Shown here piece by piece: positions 1 through 8,407 of a stretch of DNA of 64,000 nucleotides. The DNA comes from Nocardiopsis metallicus (lineage in GTDB: Bacteria > Actinomycetota > Actinomycetes > Streptosporangiales > Streptosporangiaceae). The translations under genes and the position numbers were made by a program. Location: positions 434,001 to 498,000 of the forward strand of contig NZ_JACHDO010000001.1 of NCBI RefSeq assembly GCF_014201115.1. Direction: 5' to 3'. Numbering within the stretch: position 1 is the stretch's first letter; the number at the start of each line of letters is the position of its first letter. Under the pieces are notes generated by a model, which searched no databases, was not told where the DNA came from, and saw only the letters and a list, made by a program, of their open reading frames with translations.

Positions 1-424
1 TGGAGGCGGCGAACCCGGCGCGGTCCAGGCCGAAGGGGTCGACGGTGGAGCCGTTGAACTCCAGGGAGAGCTCGACCGGGTGGGTGTTCTTCTTGATGGT
101 CAGCTCGCCCTTGAGGACGAAGTCCTCGCCCTTGGCCTCGAGGCCGGTGGAGCGGAAGGTGAACTCGGGGTGGTTGTCGGTCTCGAAGAAGTCCGCCGAG
201 CGGATGTGGCTGTCACGGTCGCTGTTGTCCGTGTTGATGGAGCCGGCGTCGATGGTGGCTACGACGGAGGCCTTGGTGGGGTCCTCGGGCACGGTCAGCG
301 TGGCGTCGAACTTCTCGAAGCGACCGCGGACCTTGCTCACCATCATGTGGCGGACGGAGAACCCGACCACGCTGTGGGCGGCGTCGATCTTCCAGGTGCC
401 GGGCTTGAGTTCCTGAGCGGCCAT
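1..424 (-). CDS. YceI family protein (3' part outside window)
   Basis: The reverse strand reads MAAQELKPGTWKIDAAHS from 424, then a GFSVRHMMVSKVRGRF stretch. This is the typical N-terminus of YceI-like lipocalin-fold proteins, which bind isoprenoid-type lipids. About 141 codons are present before the window edge and the C-terminus is missing. An AGGGAGAG ribosome-binding site lies just upstream of the ATG. No signal peptide is visible, so a cytosolic protein is likely. The gene is divergent from a MarR-type regulator at 594, and the 170-bp space between them holds operator-like repeats, so control by that regulator is inferred. Confidence 0.9.
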   Translation of the reverse strand, partial: MAAQELKPGTWKIDAAHSVVGFSVRHMMVSKVRGRFEKFDATLTVPEDPTKASVVATIDAGSINTDNSDRDSHIRSADFFETDNHPEFTFRSTGLEAKGEDFVLKGELTIKKNTHPVELSLEFNGSTVDPFGLDRAGFAAS

Positions 425-495
425 TGGTGTCTCTCCCTGTGTGTGGGCGACCCGGTTCGGGTCGACTCTCTGTCCAGATTCTCTGCTTGGAAACA

Positions 496-524
496 AAGTA
501 GCTTAGAAGTATCTTCCCGGGAAG
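496..524. promoter_or_regulatory. Putative operator between YceI gene and marR
   Basis: Two direct copies of AAGTA(G/T)CTT lie at 496-504 and 507-515, 11 bp apart, so they share one face of the helix. Each copy is itself a short AAG-N3-CTT dyad. They run into a perfect 12-bp palindrome CTTCCCGGGAAG at 513-524. The position between two divergent genes, one a MarR regulator, suggests its binding site. This is inference from sequence symmetry only. Confidence 0.4.
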
Positions 525-581
525 GAGTCTACGTGTTGAGTTCCTAGGAGGCAAGAGCCCGGGCGGACGGGCTCGCGCCGC

Positions 582-587
582 TAGACT
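582..587 (+). promoter_or_regulatory. -10 element (TAGACT), leaderless marR transcript
   Basis: TAGACT ends exactly 6 nt before the ATG at 594 and there is no purine-rich ribosome-binding site. This spacing places the transcription start on the start codon, as in leaderless actinobacterial mRNAs. No clear -35 is seen. Confidence 0.5.
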
Positions 588-593
588 CAGGCT

Positions 594-1112
594 ATGGAGA
601 AGGCCTGGCTCGAACCCGACGAACAGGACGTCTGGCGCGGGTTCCTGCGGATGAACGCCTGGATCTACGACGAACTCGAACACGATCTGCGCACCCGCGA
701 CGGGCTCTCGCTCATCGAGTACGGCATCCTCGCGCACCTCTCCGAAGCCCCCGGGCAGCGCATGCGGATGCGCAACCTCGCCGAGACCGTCATCGTCTCC
801 AAGAGCCGCCTGTCCCACCAGATCGCCCGCCTCGAACGCGACGGGAACGTGCGCAGGGAGAACTGCGAGGACGACCGGCGCGGGTTCTGGGCGATCCTCA
901 CCGACAAGGGCGCAGAGACCCTGGGCCGGGCCGCCCCGGGGCACGCGACCCGGGTGCGCTCCCTGATGTTCGACCGCCTCTCCCGGGAGCAGGTCGACCA
1001 GCTCCGGAAGATCGTCGACACTCTCGGCGGCGACCACCCGGACCAGGGGGTCCGGCGCGGGGGTAGGGGAGGCGGCAGGGAAGCAAGGGGAGACCGGACA
1101 ACTCCGGACTGA
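594..1112 (+). CDS. MarR family transcriptional regulator
   Basis: 172 aa. Residues about 40-105 form a winged helix-turn-helix: SLIEYGILAHL, then RMRNLAETVIVSKSRLSHQI (recognition helix region), then RRENCEDDRRGFWAILTDKG (wing). This is the MarR pattern of dimeric, ligand-responsive repressors. The C-terminal 30 residues are Gly/Arg-rich and look disordered. The gene is divergent from the YceI-family gene, a pairing I know from other actinobacteria, and probably controls it and itself through the repeats at 496-524. The ligand cannot be inferred. Confidence 0.9.
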   Translation: MEKAWLEPDEQDVWRGFLRMNAWIYDELEHDLRTRDGLSLIEYGILAHLSEAPGQRMRMRNLAETVIVSKSRLSHQIARLERDGNVRRENCEDDRRGFWAILTDKGAETLGRAAPGHATRVRSLMFDRLSREQVDQLRKIVDTLGGDHPDQGVRRGGRGGGREARGDRTTPD

Positions 1113-1545
1113 GAGGTCCGGCGCTGTGAGCTCCCGGGCCTGGGCGCCCTGGCCCGCAGCCCGGCTCCACCTGTTCCGGGCCCTGGCCCGGCCCTGCGCA
1201 GCCCCGACCTGTGCGCCTCTCCCCACCTCTGCTCGAATCGGTGTCCCTGTGTCCCGGCGCCCGCGGTCGTGCGAGGACGGTCCCCAGGGGAACGCCGTCC
1301 GGGATCCGGCCCTGATTCCCGGAGCTCGGGGCTCGGCCGGTTCGGGCCATTCGGCGCCTTCTTCCCGAAACCGCTGGCTCGTAGGCCGAGCGCCTGCGAA
1401 GCTTGGACCATGGGGACGGCGCGGGGCGACCGCGCCTCCCGGGGAGGCCGGCGGCCGTGCGCGGCCTGAGGAGGGGAACGGTCACGTGGTTCTGTCCGAG
1501 AAGCGATCCCGAAACGGACACGCGCCCCAGGTAGAGTCGGAGCCT
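1113..1545. other. 433-bp intergenic region, no gene seen
   Basis: GC-rich spacer with short reading frames in several frames but no codon bias, recognisable domain or clear terminator. The upstream part of the frame leading into the SseB-like gene (from 1126) has low-complexity Arg/Pro/Ala content and is not accepted as coding. Confidence 0.5.
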
Positions 1546-2253
1546 GTGAGCAGACCATCGATCACCAGCGCCCAGAACTTCCGTGACGACGACGGCAGCG
1601 CCGACCCGGAAGTCGAAGCTCGCCTGCGTGACCACGCGGCGGGCAAGATCGGCGACCGTCAGGTCCTCGCCGCCCTCAGCGAGTCCCGGGTCCTCATCCC
1701 GGTGGTGGCCGTGGCCACCGAGACCGAGGAAGGCGTGGGCGGACTCACCAAGGACAAGAAGAGCGAGGTGGCCATCCCCATCATGACCGGCAAGGACGGT
1801 CGCCGAGGGGTGCTCGCCTTCACCTCCGTGGACGCGGTCCGCCGCTGGCGCCCGGACGCCCGGCCGGTGCCCTTCACCACACAGGACGCCTGCCAGGCCA
1901 CTCTGGAGGAGAACGCCGACGCCCTGGTCATCGACGTCTCCGGGCCGGTCCCGCACAGCATCCAGGGCCGCTTCCTCACCATGCTCGCCGAGCAGGGAAC
2001 CGTCCCCGAACCCAAGGACGACCCGCAGGTCCTGGCGCTCATCTACCGGGTGACCCACGCCGAGTTCGGTATCGAACGCGTGCGCATCCACCCCTCCGAG
2101 CGCGGGGATATCGGCATCCGCCTCGAACTGGACGAGCGCGACGACGAGTCGCTGCGCCGCGTCGCCGAGCGGCTGACCACCGAACTCCAGCACGTCCTTC
2201 CCGGCGGGGTCGAACTCAGCGCCGTCGTCCGCGCCCAACGCGACGACGAGTAG
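1546..2253 (+). CDS. SseB family protein
   Basis: 235 aa from the GTG at 1546. The core ESRVLIPVVAV ... VAIPIMTGKDGRRGVLAFTS ... ARPVPFTTQDACQATLEENA is the SseB N-terminal domain pattern found in many actinobacterial proteins of unknown role. A TAGAGT hexamer at 1532-1537 ends 8 nt before the GTG, so the mRNA may be leaderless. I chose this start because homology-like sequence begins here, while the open frame upstream to 1126 is compositionally unlike protein. Highly charged, no membrane segment, probably cytosolic. Function is not known. Confidence 0.8.
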   Translation: MSRPSITSAQNFRDDDGSADPEVEARLRDHAAGKIGDRQVLAALSESRVLIPVVAVATETEEGVGGLTKDKKSEVAIPIMTGKDGRRGVLAFTSVDAVRRWRPDARPVPFTTQDACQATLEENADALVIDVSGPVPHSIQGRFLTMLAEQGTVPEPKDDPQVLALIYRVTHAEFGIERVRIHPSERGDIGIRLELDERDDESLRRVAERLTTELQHVLPGGVELSAVVRAQRDDE

Positions 2254-2333
2254 ACCTCGGCGGCCCCAGGCCGCCCAGGTCACCGCGGGCATGCGGGTCG
2301 TACATGCTGCGCACGTGGTCCAAGCCGACCGGG

Positions 2334-2342
2334 TTATCCACA
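2334..2342 (+). promoter_or_regulatory. Single DnaA-box-like 9-mer
   Basis: TTATCCACA matches the DnaA-box consensus exactly. It is isolated and lies 50 bp before the A24 peptidase gene. One box alone is not an origin. Confidence 0.3.
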
Positions 2343-2380
2343 GGAAGCCGGGGGCACTGTTGCGGAGCTCACCCAACAGG

Positions 2381-2386
2381 TAGCTT
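2381..2386 (+). promoter_or_regulatory. -10 element (TAGCTT), leaderless A24 peptidase transcript
   Basis: TAGCTT ends 6 nt before the ATG at 2393. A TTGCGG at 2360-2365 could be the -35 (15-bp spacer, short). No ribosome-binding site precedes the ATG. Confidence 0.45.
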
Positions 2387-2392
2387 CCACAC

Positions 2393-3412
2393 ATGCCCAC
2401 CCCCTTGGAGTTCACGCCGTCTCCGCTGTCGTGGGCGGTCCTCGCGGCCGTCAGCCTCTGCGTGCTCGGCGTCGTGGTCGGCCGTACCACCGGTCGCCTC
2501 GTCCACCTCTTCGGCTCGGCCCACCCCGCACGGAGTTCCGAACCCCCCACCGAGGCGGGACCACCCTCCGCGCTCAGAACCGGCCGGAGCCGGACCCCTC
2601 CAGATGAGGACAGTGCCACAGGCGCCCTCCCCGGTCAGGAAGGCGTCCCCGACGCACCACTCGGGGCCCCGCCAAGACCTGCGCCCGCTAGCCCCGGCCT
2701 CCACCCCGAGGAGGACGACGGTCCGCCACCGCCCTGCTGTCCGCACTGCCGGGCCGAACTCCCCTTCGTCAGAGGGTTCCCGGTCGTGGCCGCCCGCGTC
2801 TTCCGGCAGCGCGGGGACTGCCCCCACTGCGAACGCCGGGTGCGCCCCCACTCGGCCGTCACCATCGGCACCGCCCTGCTCTTCGCGCTGGTCGGCGCCC
2901 TGGCGCCCTGGCATACGGGCGACTGGTCTCCGTTCGGCGTGCTGGCCGTGCTCTGGCTCATCGCGCTCGGCGTGCCCCTGTCCGTCATCGACCTGCGGGT
3001 CATGCGCCTGCCCGACGCCCTCGTCGCTCCGGCCTACCCTGTGGCCGTCCTCCTGCTGACCGCGGCGGTCCTCCTCCCACCCGTCGGCCCCGACCTCGAA
3101 CGCGGTTCGCAGGCCCTCGTCGGCATGGTCCTCATCACGGTCCTGTACTGGCTCATGTGGCGGGTCAAACCGGGCGGACTCGGTTTCGGCGACGTCAAAC
3201 TCTCCGGGCTGACCGGCCTCTACGCGGGCTGGGCCGCCGGTCCGGTGGGCGCGCTGGTCGCCGCGTTCTGGGCCTTCGCGGTTTTCTCCCTGGTGGGTCT
3301 GGCCCTGCTGGCACTGCGCCGGATCACCCGCGCCGAACCCCTCCCCCTGGGCCCGTTCATGCTCGCCGCCACCCTCGCCACCGTCCTCGCCGGTCACCCT
3401 CTCCTGCCATAA
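2393..3412 (+). CDS. Prepilin-type peptidase, A24 family
   Basis: 339 aa polytopic membrane protein. Family knowledge: A24 aspartyl peptidases cleave prepilin or pseudopilin leader peptides. Visible marks are the two catalytic Asp motifs, VIDLRVMRLPD (about 200-210) and GGLGFGDVKL (about 260-270), several hydrophobic helices, and an N-terminal cytoplasmic domain with two Cys pairs (CCPHC and CPHC, about 117-145) like the zinc-binding module of PilD/ComC. An unusual Pro-rich insert of about 70 residues lies between the first helix and the Cys pairs. No pilin genes are in the window, so the substrate is unknown. GspO/PilD-type activity is inferred. Confidence 0.85.
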   Translation: MPTPLEFTPSPLSWAVLAAVSLCVLGVVVGRTTGRLVHLFGSAHPARSSEPPTEAGPPSALRTGRSRTPPDEDSATGALPGQEGVPDAPLGAPPRPAPASPGLHPEEDDGPPPPCCPHCRAELPFVRGFPVVAARVFRQRGDCPHCERRVRPHSAVTIGTALLFALVGALAPWHTGDWSPFGVLAVLWLIALGVPLSVIDLRVMRLPDALVAPAYPVAVLLLTAAVLLPPVGPDLERGSQALVGMVLITVLYWLMWRVKPGGLGFGDVKLSGLTGLYAGWAAGPVGALVAAFWAFAVFSLVGLALLALRRITRAEPLPLGPFMLAATLATVLAGHPLLP

Positions 3413-3486
3413 CCCAGGACCGGTTCCGCCCATAATCCCGATCCCGGTGATCACCCCGGCACCTGATCCGTGGGAGGATCGTGCAC

Positions 3487-4668
3487 ATGTTGCGTTGGCT
3501 GACCGCGGGGGAGTCCCACGGACCTGCACTCGTCGCGATTCTGGAGGGCCTTCCGGCCGGTGTGTCCGTCACCTCTGACGACATCGCCGCCGCACTGCTC
3601 CGCCGCCGCGCCGGGTACGGTCGGGGTGCCCGGATGAAGTTCGAGAAAGACCAGGTCTCCGTTATCGGAGGCATCCGGCACGGCATCACCCAGGGTGGGC
3701 CGGTCGCGATCGAGGTCGGAAACACCGAGTGGCCCAAGTGGGAGAAGGTGATGTCGTCGGACCCGGTTCCCGCTGAGGAGCTGGACGGCGTGGCGCGCAA
3801 CGCGCCGCTCACCCGGCCCCGCCCGGGGCACGCCGACCTCGTCGGCATGCAGAAGTACGGGCACGAGGAGTCCCGGCCGATCCTGGAGCGCGCCAGCGCC
3901 CGCGAGACCGCGGCCCGGGTCGCGATCGGCGAGGTCGCCCGTCAGTTCTGCCGCCAGGCGCTCGGTATCGAGATCCTGAGCCACGTGGTCTCCATGGGAC
4001 CCGTCGCCGTCCCCGAGGGTTCGCCCGAACCCCGCCCGGAGGACCTCGCCGCGATCGACGAGGACCCGCTGCGCTGCTTCGACGCCGAAACCAGCGCGCG
4101 CATGGTCGAGGAGGTCGACGACACCAAGAAGTCCGGGGACACCCTGGGCGGCGTCGTCGAGGTGCTCGCCTACAACCTTCCGCCCGGTCTGGGCAGCCAC
4201 GTGCACTGGGACCGCCGTCTGGACTCCCGCCTGGCCGGAGCCCTCATGGGTATCCAGGCGATCAAGGGCGTGGAGGTCGGCGACGGCTTCCGCACCGCGG
4301 CCCGCCGCGGCTCCGAGGCCCACGACGAGATCGAGCCCGGTCCCGACGGCGTGCGCCGCCGCACCAACCGCGCTGGTGGTGTCGAGGGCGGCATGTCCAC
4401 CGGCGACCCGCTCCGGGTGCGCGCCGCGATGAAGCCCATCGCCACGGTGCCCAACGCGCTGGACACCATCGACATCGAGACCGGTGAGCCCACCAAGGCC
4501 AACCACCAGCGCAGCGACGTCACCGCCGTCCCGGCCGCCGGTGTGGTGGCCGAGGCCATGGTCGCCCTGGTCATCGCCGAGGCCGCCATCGAGAAGTTCG
4601 GCGGCGATTCGGTCCCCGAGACCGCCCGCAACCTCCAGGGCTACCTGGACTCACTGGCGATCCGCTAG
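3487..4668 (+). CDS. aroC: Chorismate synthase
   Basis: 393 aa, full length. Last step of the shikimate pathway: EPSP to chorismate, needing reduced FMN. Family signatures are clear: [18 protein letters not shown] near the start, [18 protein letters not shown] (about 100-120), [14 protein letters not shown] and the C-terminal [18 protein letters not shown] start at ATG 3487 ([12 protein letters not shown]); an in-frame GTG at 3481 is only 3 nt from the GGGAGG at 3472-3477, while 3487 has a normal 9-nt spacing. aroK and aroB follow downstream, but a hairpin and a CRISPR lie between. Confidence 0.97.
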   Translation: MLRWLTAGESHGPALVAILEGLPAGVSVTSDDIAAALLRRRAGYGRGARMKFEKDQVSVIGGIRHGITQGGPVAIEVGNTEWPKWEKVMSSDPVPAEELDGVARNAPLTRPRPGHADLVGMQKYGHEESRPILERASARETAARVAIGEVARQFCRQALGIEILSHVVSMGPVAVPEGSPEPRPEDLAAIDEDPLRCFDAETSARMVEEVDDTKKSGDTLGGVVEVLAYNLPPGLGSHVHWDRRLDSRLAGALMGIQAIKGVEVGDGFRTAARRGSEAHDEIEPGPDGVRRRTNRAGGVEGGMSTGDPLRVRAAMKPIATVPNALDTIDIETGEPTKANHQRSDVTAVPAAGVVAEAMVALVIAEAAIEKFGGDSVPETARNLQGYLDSLAIR

Positions 4669-4686
4669 ACCCGAACCGTTCGCCCC

Positions 4687-4715
4687 GGCCCGCCCTTCCC
4701 CCTGGAGGGCGGGCC
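4687..4715 (+). terminator. Hairpin after aroC
   Basis: GGCCCGCCCT (4687-4696) pairs perfectly with AGGGCGGGCC (4706-4715) around a 9-nt loop. No T-run follows, as is usual for high-GC actinobacterial terminators. Confidence 0.5.
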
Positions 4716-4746
4716 ACCGCTCTTCCTCCCCCGAGGAGTGCCCCCT

Positions 4747-5097
4747 GTGAACCATCCCCGCCTCGTCACCGTCTGGTGGGACCTGTCCGAGTCCGCCCAG
4801 ACCATCGATTCTCTGCGGGTCTACCTGCGCGATCAGTCCGCCGACGCCTTCGCTGAGGTGCCCGGCCTACGCCTCAAGGCCTGGATCGCCGACCCCGAAA
4901 CCGATCGCTGGGGCGCGGTCCTGCTCTGGGAGTCCACCGAGGCTTCCGAGGGGCCCGTACCCAGTCGAGCCGCCGAACTCATCGGCTACCCGCCCACCGA
5001 AGTCCACGCCTTCGACGTCGAGGCCACCATCCAGGGACGCTACGAGGACGAGGAACTCAACCATCGAGGCCTTGCCTTCTCCACCGAGAGGCCATGA
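4747..5097 (+). CDS. Small conserved-type protein, possible dimeric alpha/beta-barrel (YdhR-like)
   Basis: 116 aa from the GTG at 4747, which sits 8 nt after GAGGAG (4733-4738); an earlier in-frame GTG at 4738 overlaps that ribosome-binding site. The sequence LVTVWWDLSES ... LKAWIADPETDRWGAVLLWES ... resembles small ferredoxin-fold monooxygenase-like proteins of the YdhR type, but this is a fold-level guess. Between aroC and the CRISPR array. No catalytic residue can be named. Confidence 0.7.
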   Translation: MNHPRLVTVWWDLSESAQTIDSLRVYLRDQSADAFAEVPGLRLKAWIADPETDRWGAVLLWESTEASEGPVPSRAAELIGYPPTEVHAFDVEATIQGRYEDEELNHRGLAFSTERP

Positions 5098-5174
5098 TGA
5101 TGTCTGTTCTGTCCGATTTTCCAGAAGTTGGATTTCTGGCCACTGTCCACTGGTAAGTTGCCTGCTCAAGAAGT
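5098..5174 (+). other. Probable CRISPR leader
   Basis: 77 bp between the previous stop and the first repeat. It is clearly less GC-rich than its surroundings (for example GTCTGTTCTGTCCGATTTTC). The degenerate last repeat is at the other end, which fixes this side as the leader. No promoter could be assigned with confidence. Confidence 0.5.
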
Positions 5175-5326
5175 CTGCTCCCCGCGCACGCGGGGATGGA
5201 CCCGGAGCGCATGGTCCACCACCCACTGGGTGTGGCTGCTCCCCGCGCACGCGGGGATGGACCCGGGTCAACGAACGGGCGGAGGCGGGCGACCTTCTGC
5301 TCCCCGCGCACGCGGGGATGGATCGG
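5175..5326 (+). CRISPR. Orphan type I-E-like CRISPR, three repeats and two spacers
   Basis: A repeat starting CTGCTCCCCGCGCACG and ending GGACCCG occurs at 5175-5204 and 5236-5265 (identical over 30 bp) and at 5297-5326 (last six bases altered to GATCGG). The period is exactly 61 bp, giving 31-32-bp spacers at 5205-5235 and 5266-5296. The repeat has the CCCCGCG-CA-CGCGGGG hairpin of type I-E repeats. The degenerate third repeat marks the distal end. No cas gene is in the window, so any function would need Cas proteins encoded elsewhere. Spacer targets are unknown. Confidence 0.93.
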
Positions 5327-5490
5327 GCGGGCACACGCCGTAACGCGGTCTTCGGGCATGCCGAGGTCTACGGAGACGAAGAATCCCCCGAAAACGAGCA
5401 TGTGTGCTGGGCCGGTCCCGCGACAAGCAGGGCTCCGTCAGGCTGTGGACAACTCACTCGGCCCGGCAGCCGGCTGCTGAGGTTGAACGC

Positions 5491-5574
5491 CTGCTCCCCG
5501 CACGCGCTGTGTGGTGTTTCTGCTAGACAGGAGACTCACGGCAGAGATTTCCTCCTCGCGTTCGCGGGGAGCGG
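5491..5574. repeat. Degenerate CRISPR-repeat remnants, one inverted
   Basis: 5491-5506 reads CTGCTCCCCGCACGCG, the repeat start with a 2-bp deletion. At 5551-5574 the reverse strand reads CCGCTCCCCGCGAACGCG then AGGAGG, which matches the repeat with about three mismatches in opposite orientation. The stretch 5327-5596 otherwise holds no gene; a DnaA-box-like TGTGGACAA is at 5444-5452. Confidence 0.45.
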
Positions 5575-5596
5575 TTCCCCCAGAGGTAGGCAGAGC

Positions 5597-6133
5597 GTGG
5601 CAAGAGCGATCGCGGTGCTCATCGGTTCGCCCGGTTCGGGCAAGTCCACCGTCGGCGAGGCGCTGGCCCGTCGGCTCGACACGGACCTGTTGTGTACCGA
5701 TACCGAGATCGAGAAGCGCGCGGGCAAGCCCATCAGCGACATCTTCATCCAGGACGGCGAAGAGCACTTCCGGGCCCTGGAGCGCGAGGTCGTCGCCGAG
5801 GGCCTTCGTGCCTGGGACGGCGTCATCGCGGTCGGCGGTGGCGCGGTCCTGAACGAGGACACCCGCAAAGACCTGGTCGACCACCACGTGGTCTACCTGC
5901 AGGTGGACTTCGGTGAGGCCGCCAAACGCGTCGGGATGGACGTCGCACGCCCCCTGCTGGCAGGGAACCCGCGTACCCAGTTGCGCAAACTGCTCAACGA
6001 ACGCCTCCCCGTCTACGAGGGCCTGGCCTCGGTGACCGTGCCCACCACCGACTACCACCCCGAGGAGATCGTGGACACCATCGTCTCCTCCCTCCCCGAC
6101 CTCCCCGAAAGCACTGGAAAGGCCGACAAGTGA
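5597..6133 (+). CDS. aroK: Shikimate kinase
   Basis: 178 aa from the GTG at 5597. Phosphorylates shikimate at O3 with ATP. The P-loop is GSPGSGKST (residues 10-18). The shikimate-binding DTEIEKRAG (Asp in TDTEIE), the EEHFRALEREVV segment and GGGAVLNEDT match the AroK/AroL pattern, and RPLLAG is the lid/ATP-binding Arg region. An open frame extends upstream to 5072 but runs through the CRISPR array and is not coding. It overlaps aroB by 4 nt (GTGA), so translation is probably coupled. Confidence 0.95.
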   Translation: MARAIAVLIGSPGSGKSTVGEALARRLDTDLLCTDTEIEKRAGKPISDIFIQDGEEHFRALEREVVAEGLRAWDGVIAVGGGAVLNEDTRKDLVDHHVVYLQVDFGEAAKRVGMDVARPLLAGNPRTQLRKLLNERLPVYEGLASVTVPTTDYHPEEIVDTIVSSLPDLPESTGKADK

Positions 6134-7212
6134 CCGTGACCCGGATCGGTGTGGGGGAGCCCACCGGACGCTACGACGTGGTCGTCGGCAGCGGGATCCT
6201 CTCCGAGCTGCCCTCTCTGGTCGGGGGCGCCGCGCAGGTGGCCGTCATCCACCCCGAGGGTCTGGGCGAGATCGCCCGTCCCGTGGTCGGGGCCCTGGAG
6301 GGCGCCGGTTACCGCGTCCGGCCCATGCCGGTGCCCGACGGCGAGGCCGCCAAGACCGCCGCCGTCGCCACCGACCTGTGGTCGCGGCTGGGCTCTTTCA
6401 ACTTCACCCGGACCGACGCCGTGGTGGGCGTGGGCGGTGGTGCCGCCACCGACCTCGCCGGGTTCGTGGCCGCGACCTGGCTGCGCGGCGTGCGCTCGGT
6501 GCTGCTGCCCACCACCCTGCTCGGCATGGTGGACGCCGCCGTCGGCGGTAAGACCGGCATCAACACCCCCGAGGGCAAGAACCTCGTCGGCGCCTTCCAT
6601 CCCCCGGCCGGGGTGCTGTGCGATCTGGCCACGCTGCCGAGCCTGCCCCAGGCCGACTACATCGGCGGCCTGGCCGAGATCGTCAAGGCCGGTTTCATCG
6701 ACGACCCCGTCATCTGTGACCTGGTCGAGGACGACCCCGAGGGCGCGGCTCTGCCCGAGGGCAAGCACACCCGCGAGCTCATCGAGCGCGCGATCCGGGT
6801 CAAGGCCGACGTCGTCTCCGGCGACCTCAAGGAGAGCGGCCGCCGCGAGATCCTCAACTACGGCCACACCCTCGGGCACGCCATCGAGCGCGCCGAGAAC
6901 TACACCTTCAGGCACGGCTACGCGGTCTCCATCGGCATGGTCTTCGCCGCCGAACTCGCCCGTCTGGACGGCCGGATCGACGATGCCCTGGTCCAGCGGC
7001 ACCGCTCCGTGCTCACCTCGGTGGGCCTGCCGGTCAGCTACGCCGCCGAGTCCTGGGAGGAGCTGCGCGCCACCATGGCCGTGGACAAGAAGGCCCGCGG
7101 CGCGACCCTGCGCTTCGTGGTCCTGGACGGCCTGGCCAGTCCGTCGATCCTCAACGGTCCCGCGCCTGAGCTGCTGGACGCCGCCTACCAGGCGGTCGTG
7201 GACGGTTCCTGA
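6130..7212 (+). CDS. aroB: 3-Dehydroquinate synthase
   Basis: 360 aa. Converts DAHP to 3-dehydroquinate with NAD+ and a divalent metal (cytosol). The nucleotide-binding GVGGGAATDLAGFVAATW (about 97-114), the LPTTLLGMVDAAVGGKTGIN segment, and the metal ligands in GLAEIVKAGFI (Glu), NYGHTLGHAIE (His) and RHGYAVSIGM (His) are all present. The GTG start overlaps the aroK stop. Step 2 of the shikimate pathway, beside the step 5 and step 7 genes aroK and aroC. Confidence 0.97.
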   Translation: MTVTRIGVGEPTGRYDVVVGSGILSELPSLVGGAAQVAVIHPEGLGEIARPVVGALEGAGYRVRPMPVPDGEAAKTAAVATDLWSRLGSFNFTRTDAVVGVGGGAATDLAGFVAATWLRGVRSVLLPTTLLGMVDAAVGGKTGINTPEGKNLVGAFHPPAGVLCDLATLPSLPQADYIGGLAEIVKAGFIDDPVICDLVEDDPEGAALPEGKHTRELIERAIRVKADVVSGDLKESGRREILNYGHTLGHAIERAENYTFRHGYAVSIGMVFAAELARLDGRIDDALVQRHRSVLTSVGLPVSYAAESWEELRATMAVDKKARGATLRFVVLDGLASPSILNGPAPELLDAAYQAVVDGS

Positions 7213-7430
7213 GTCCCCGGAAGCCACTAGACTGATCGAAGGCGAGGAGTGCCCGGGCGCTGGCGGACACAGTTCCCGCTAGCAGTGGACACACCCGTCT
7301 GGCGGTGGAAACACCCAACCGCGGACCCATCCACCGGCGGCCCCGGGAGCCACGCCTCGCCCCACTGACCACCGACCGGACCAGCGAGTCCGGTCTCCGA
7401 CGTGTCACACCCCTTGGAGAGACGACCGAA

Positions 7431-7994
7431 GTGGCCACGACGAACGACATCAAGAACGGCACGACCCTGAAGCTCGACGGAGGCGTTCTCTGGAACGTCC
7501 TGGAGTTCCAGCACGTCAAGCCGGGCAAGGGCGGCGCGTTCGTCCGCACCAAGCTGAAGAACGTCCTCACGGGCAAGATCGTCGACAAGACCTTCAACGC
7601 CGGTTCCAAGGTCGAGTTCGCCAGCGTCGACCGCCGGGACATGGAGTACCTGTACCACGACGGTGACTCCTTCATCTTCATGGACGTCCAGACGTACGAC
7701 CAGATCCCGGTGTCCGACGCCGTGGTCGGCGACGCCAAGGGCTTCCTCCTGGAGAACACCAAGGTCACGGTGGCGACCAACGAGGGCAACCCGCTCTACA
7801 TCGAGATGCCCGCCGCGGTCGAGCTGGAGATCACCCAGACCGACCCGGGCGTCCAGGGCGACCGCTCCACCGGCGGCACCAAGCCCGCCACCGTCCAGAC
7901 CGGCGCGACCATCCAGGTGCCGCTGTTCGTCACCCAGGGCGAGCGCGTCAAGGTCGACACCCGCACCGGCGACTACCTCGGTCGTGTCAACTGA
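7431..7994 (+). CDS. efp: Translation elongation factor P
   Basis: 187 aa, usual length. EF-P binds between the P and E sites and relieves stalling at polyproline. [17 protein letters not shown] and the domain I loop KPGKGGAF (its Lys corresponds to the position modified in other bacteria) are typical. The C-terminal [17 protein letters not shown] is the OB-fold end. I start at the GTG 7431, which follows GGAGAG (7416-7421). The 218 bp upstream contain a possible -10 (TAGACT, 7228-7233), so efp-nusB may have its own promoter. It overlaps nusB by one base (TGATG). Confidence 0.97.
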   Translation: MATTNDIKNGTTLKLDGGVLWNVLEFQHVKPGKGGAFVRTKLKNVLTGKIVDKTFNAGSKVEFASVDRRDMEYLYHDGDSFIFMDVQTYDQIPVSDAVVGDAKGFLLENTKVTVATNEGNPLYIEMPAAVELEITQTDPGVQGDRSTGGTKPATVQTGATIQVPLFVTQGERVKVDTRTGDYLGRVN

Positions 7995-8407
7995 TGAGTG
8001 GTGCACGGCGTAAGGCCCGTCGGCGCGCGGTGGAGGTCCTCTACGAATCCGAGGTGCGTTCCACCTCGGTGGAGGACGTCATCAAGCGTCGCCGGGCCCA
8101 GCCCGAACCGCCGATCAACGAGTTCACCGAGCTGTTGGCCCGCTCCGTCGATGAGCGGCGCGCACGCATCGACGAACTCCTCGACGAGTACGCCATCGGG
8201 TGGACCCTGGAGCGCATGCCGGTCGTGGACCGCAACATCCTCCGGATGGGCGCCTACGAGCTGCTGTGGGCCGAGGACATCCCCGACGGCGTGGCGATCG
8301 CCGAGGCCGTCGGTGTGGCCAAGGAGCTGTCCACCGACGAGTCGCCCAACTTCATCAGCGGACTTCTGTCTAGGCTGATGGAGAACAAGTCGACGCTCTC
8401 GCTCTGA
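7994..8407 (+). CDS. nusB: Transcription antitermination factor NusB
   Basis: 137 aa, normal length. NusB with NusE binds boxA RNA in rRNA leaders. ARRKARRRAVEVLYESEVR (N-terminal Arg-rich RNA-binding helix), ERMPVVDRNILRMGAYELL and IPDGVAIAEAVGVAKELS are family hallmarks. The start codon overlaps the efp stop, the familiar efp-nusB pairing. Confidence 0.96.
   Translation: MSGARRKARRRAVEVLYESEVRSTSVEDVIKRRRAQPEPPINEFTELLARSVDERRARIDELLDEYAIGWTLERMPVVDRNILRMGAYELLWAEDIPDGVAIAEAVGVAKELSTDESPNFISGLLSRLMENKSTLSL

Noticed and set aside
5057..5401. Reverse-strand frames through the CRISPR giving IPACAGSR/SPRARGA-like proteins
   Set aside because: This is the well-known spurious translation of type I-E repeats; the repeats explain the sequence fully.
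2334..5452. DnaA boxes at 2334 and 5444 as a replication origin
   Set aside because: Only isolated single boxes, no dnaA/dnaN genes, no AT-rich unwinding region; the 9-mer can occur by chance.
5072..5596. Upstream extension of the aroK frame
   Set aside because: It runs through the CRISPR leader, repeats and spacers; the P-loop motif is at the normal distance from GTG 5597.
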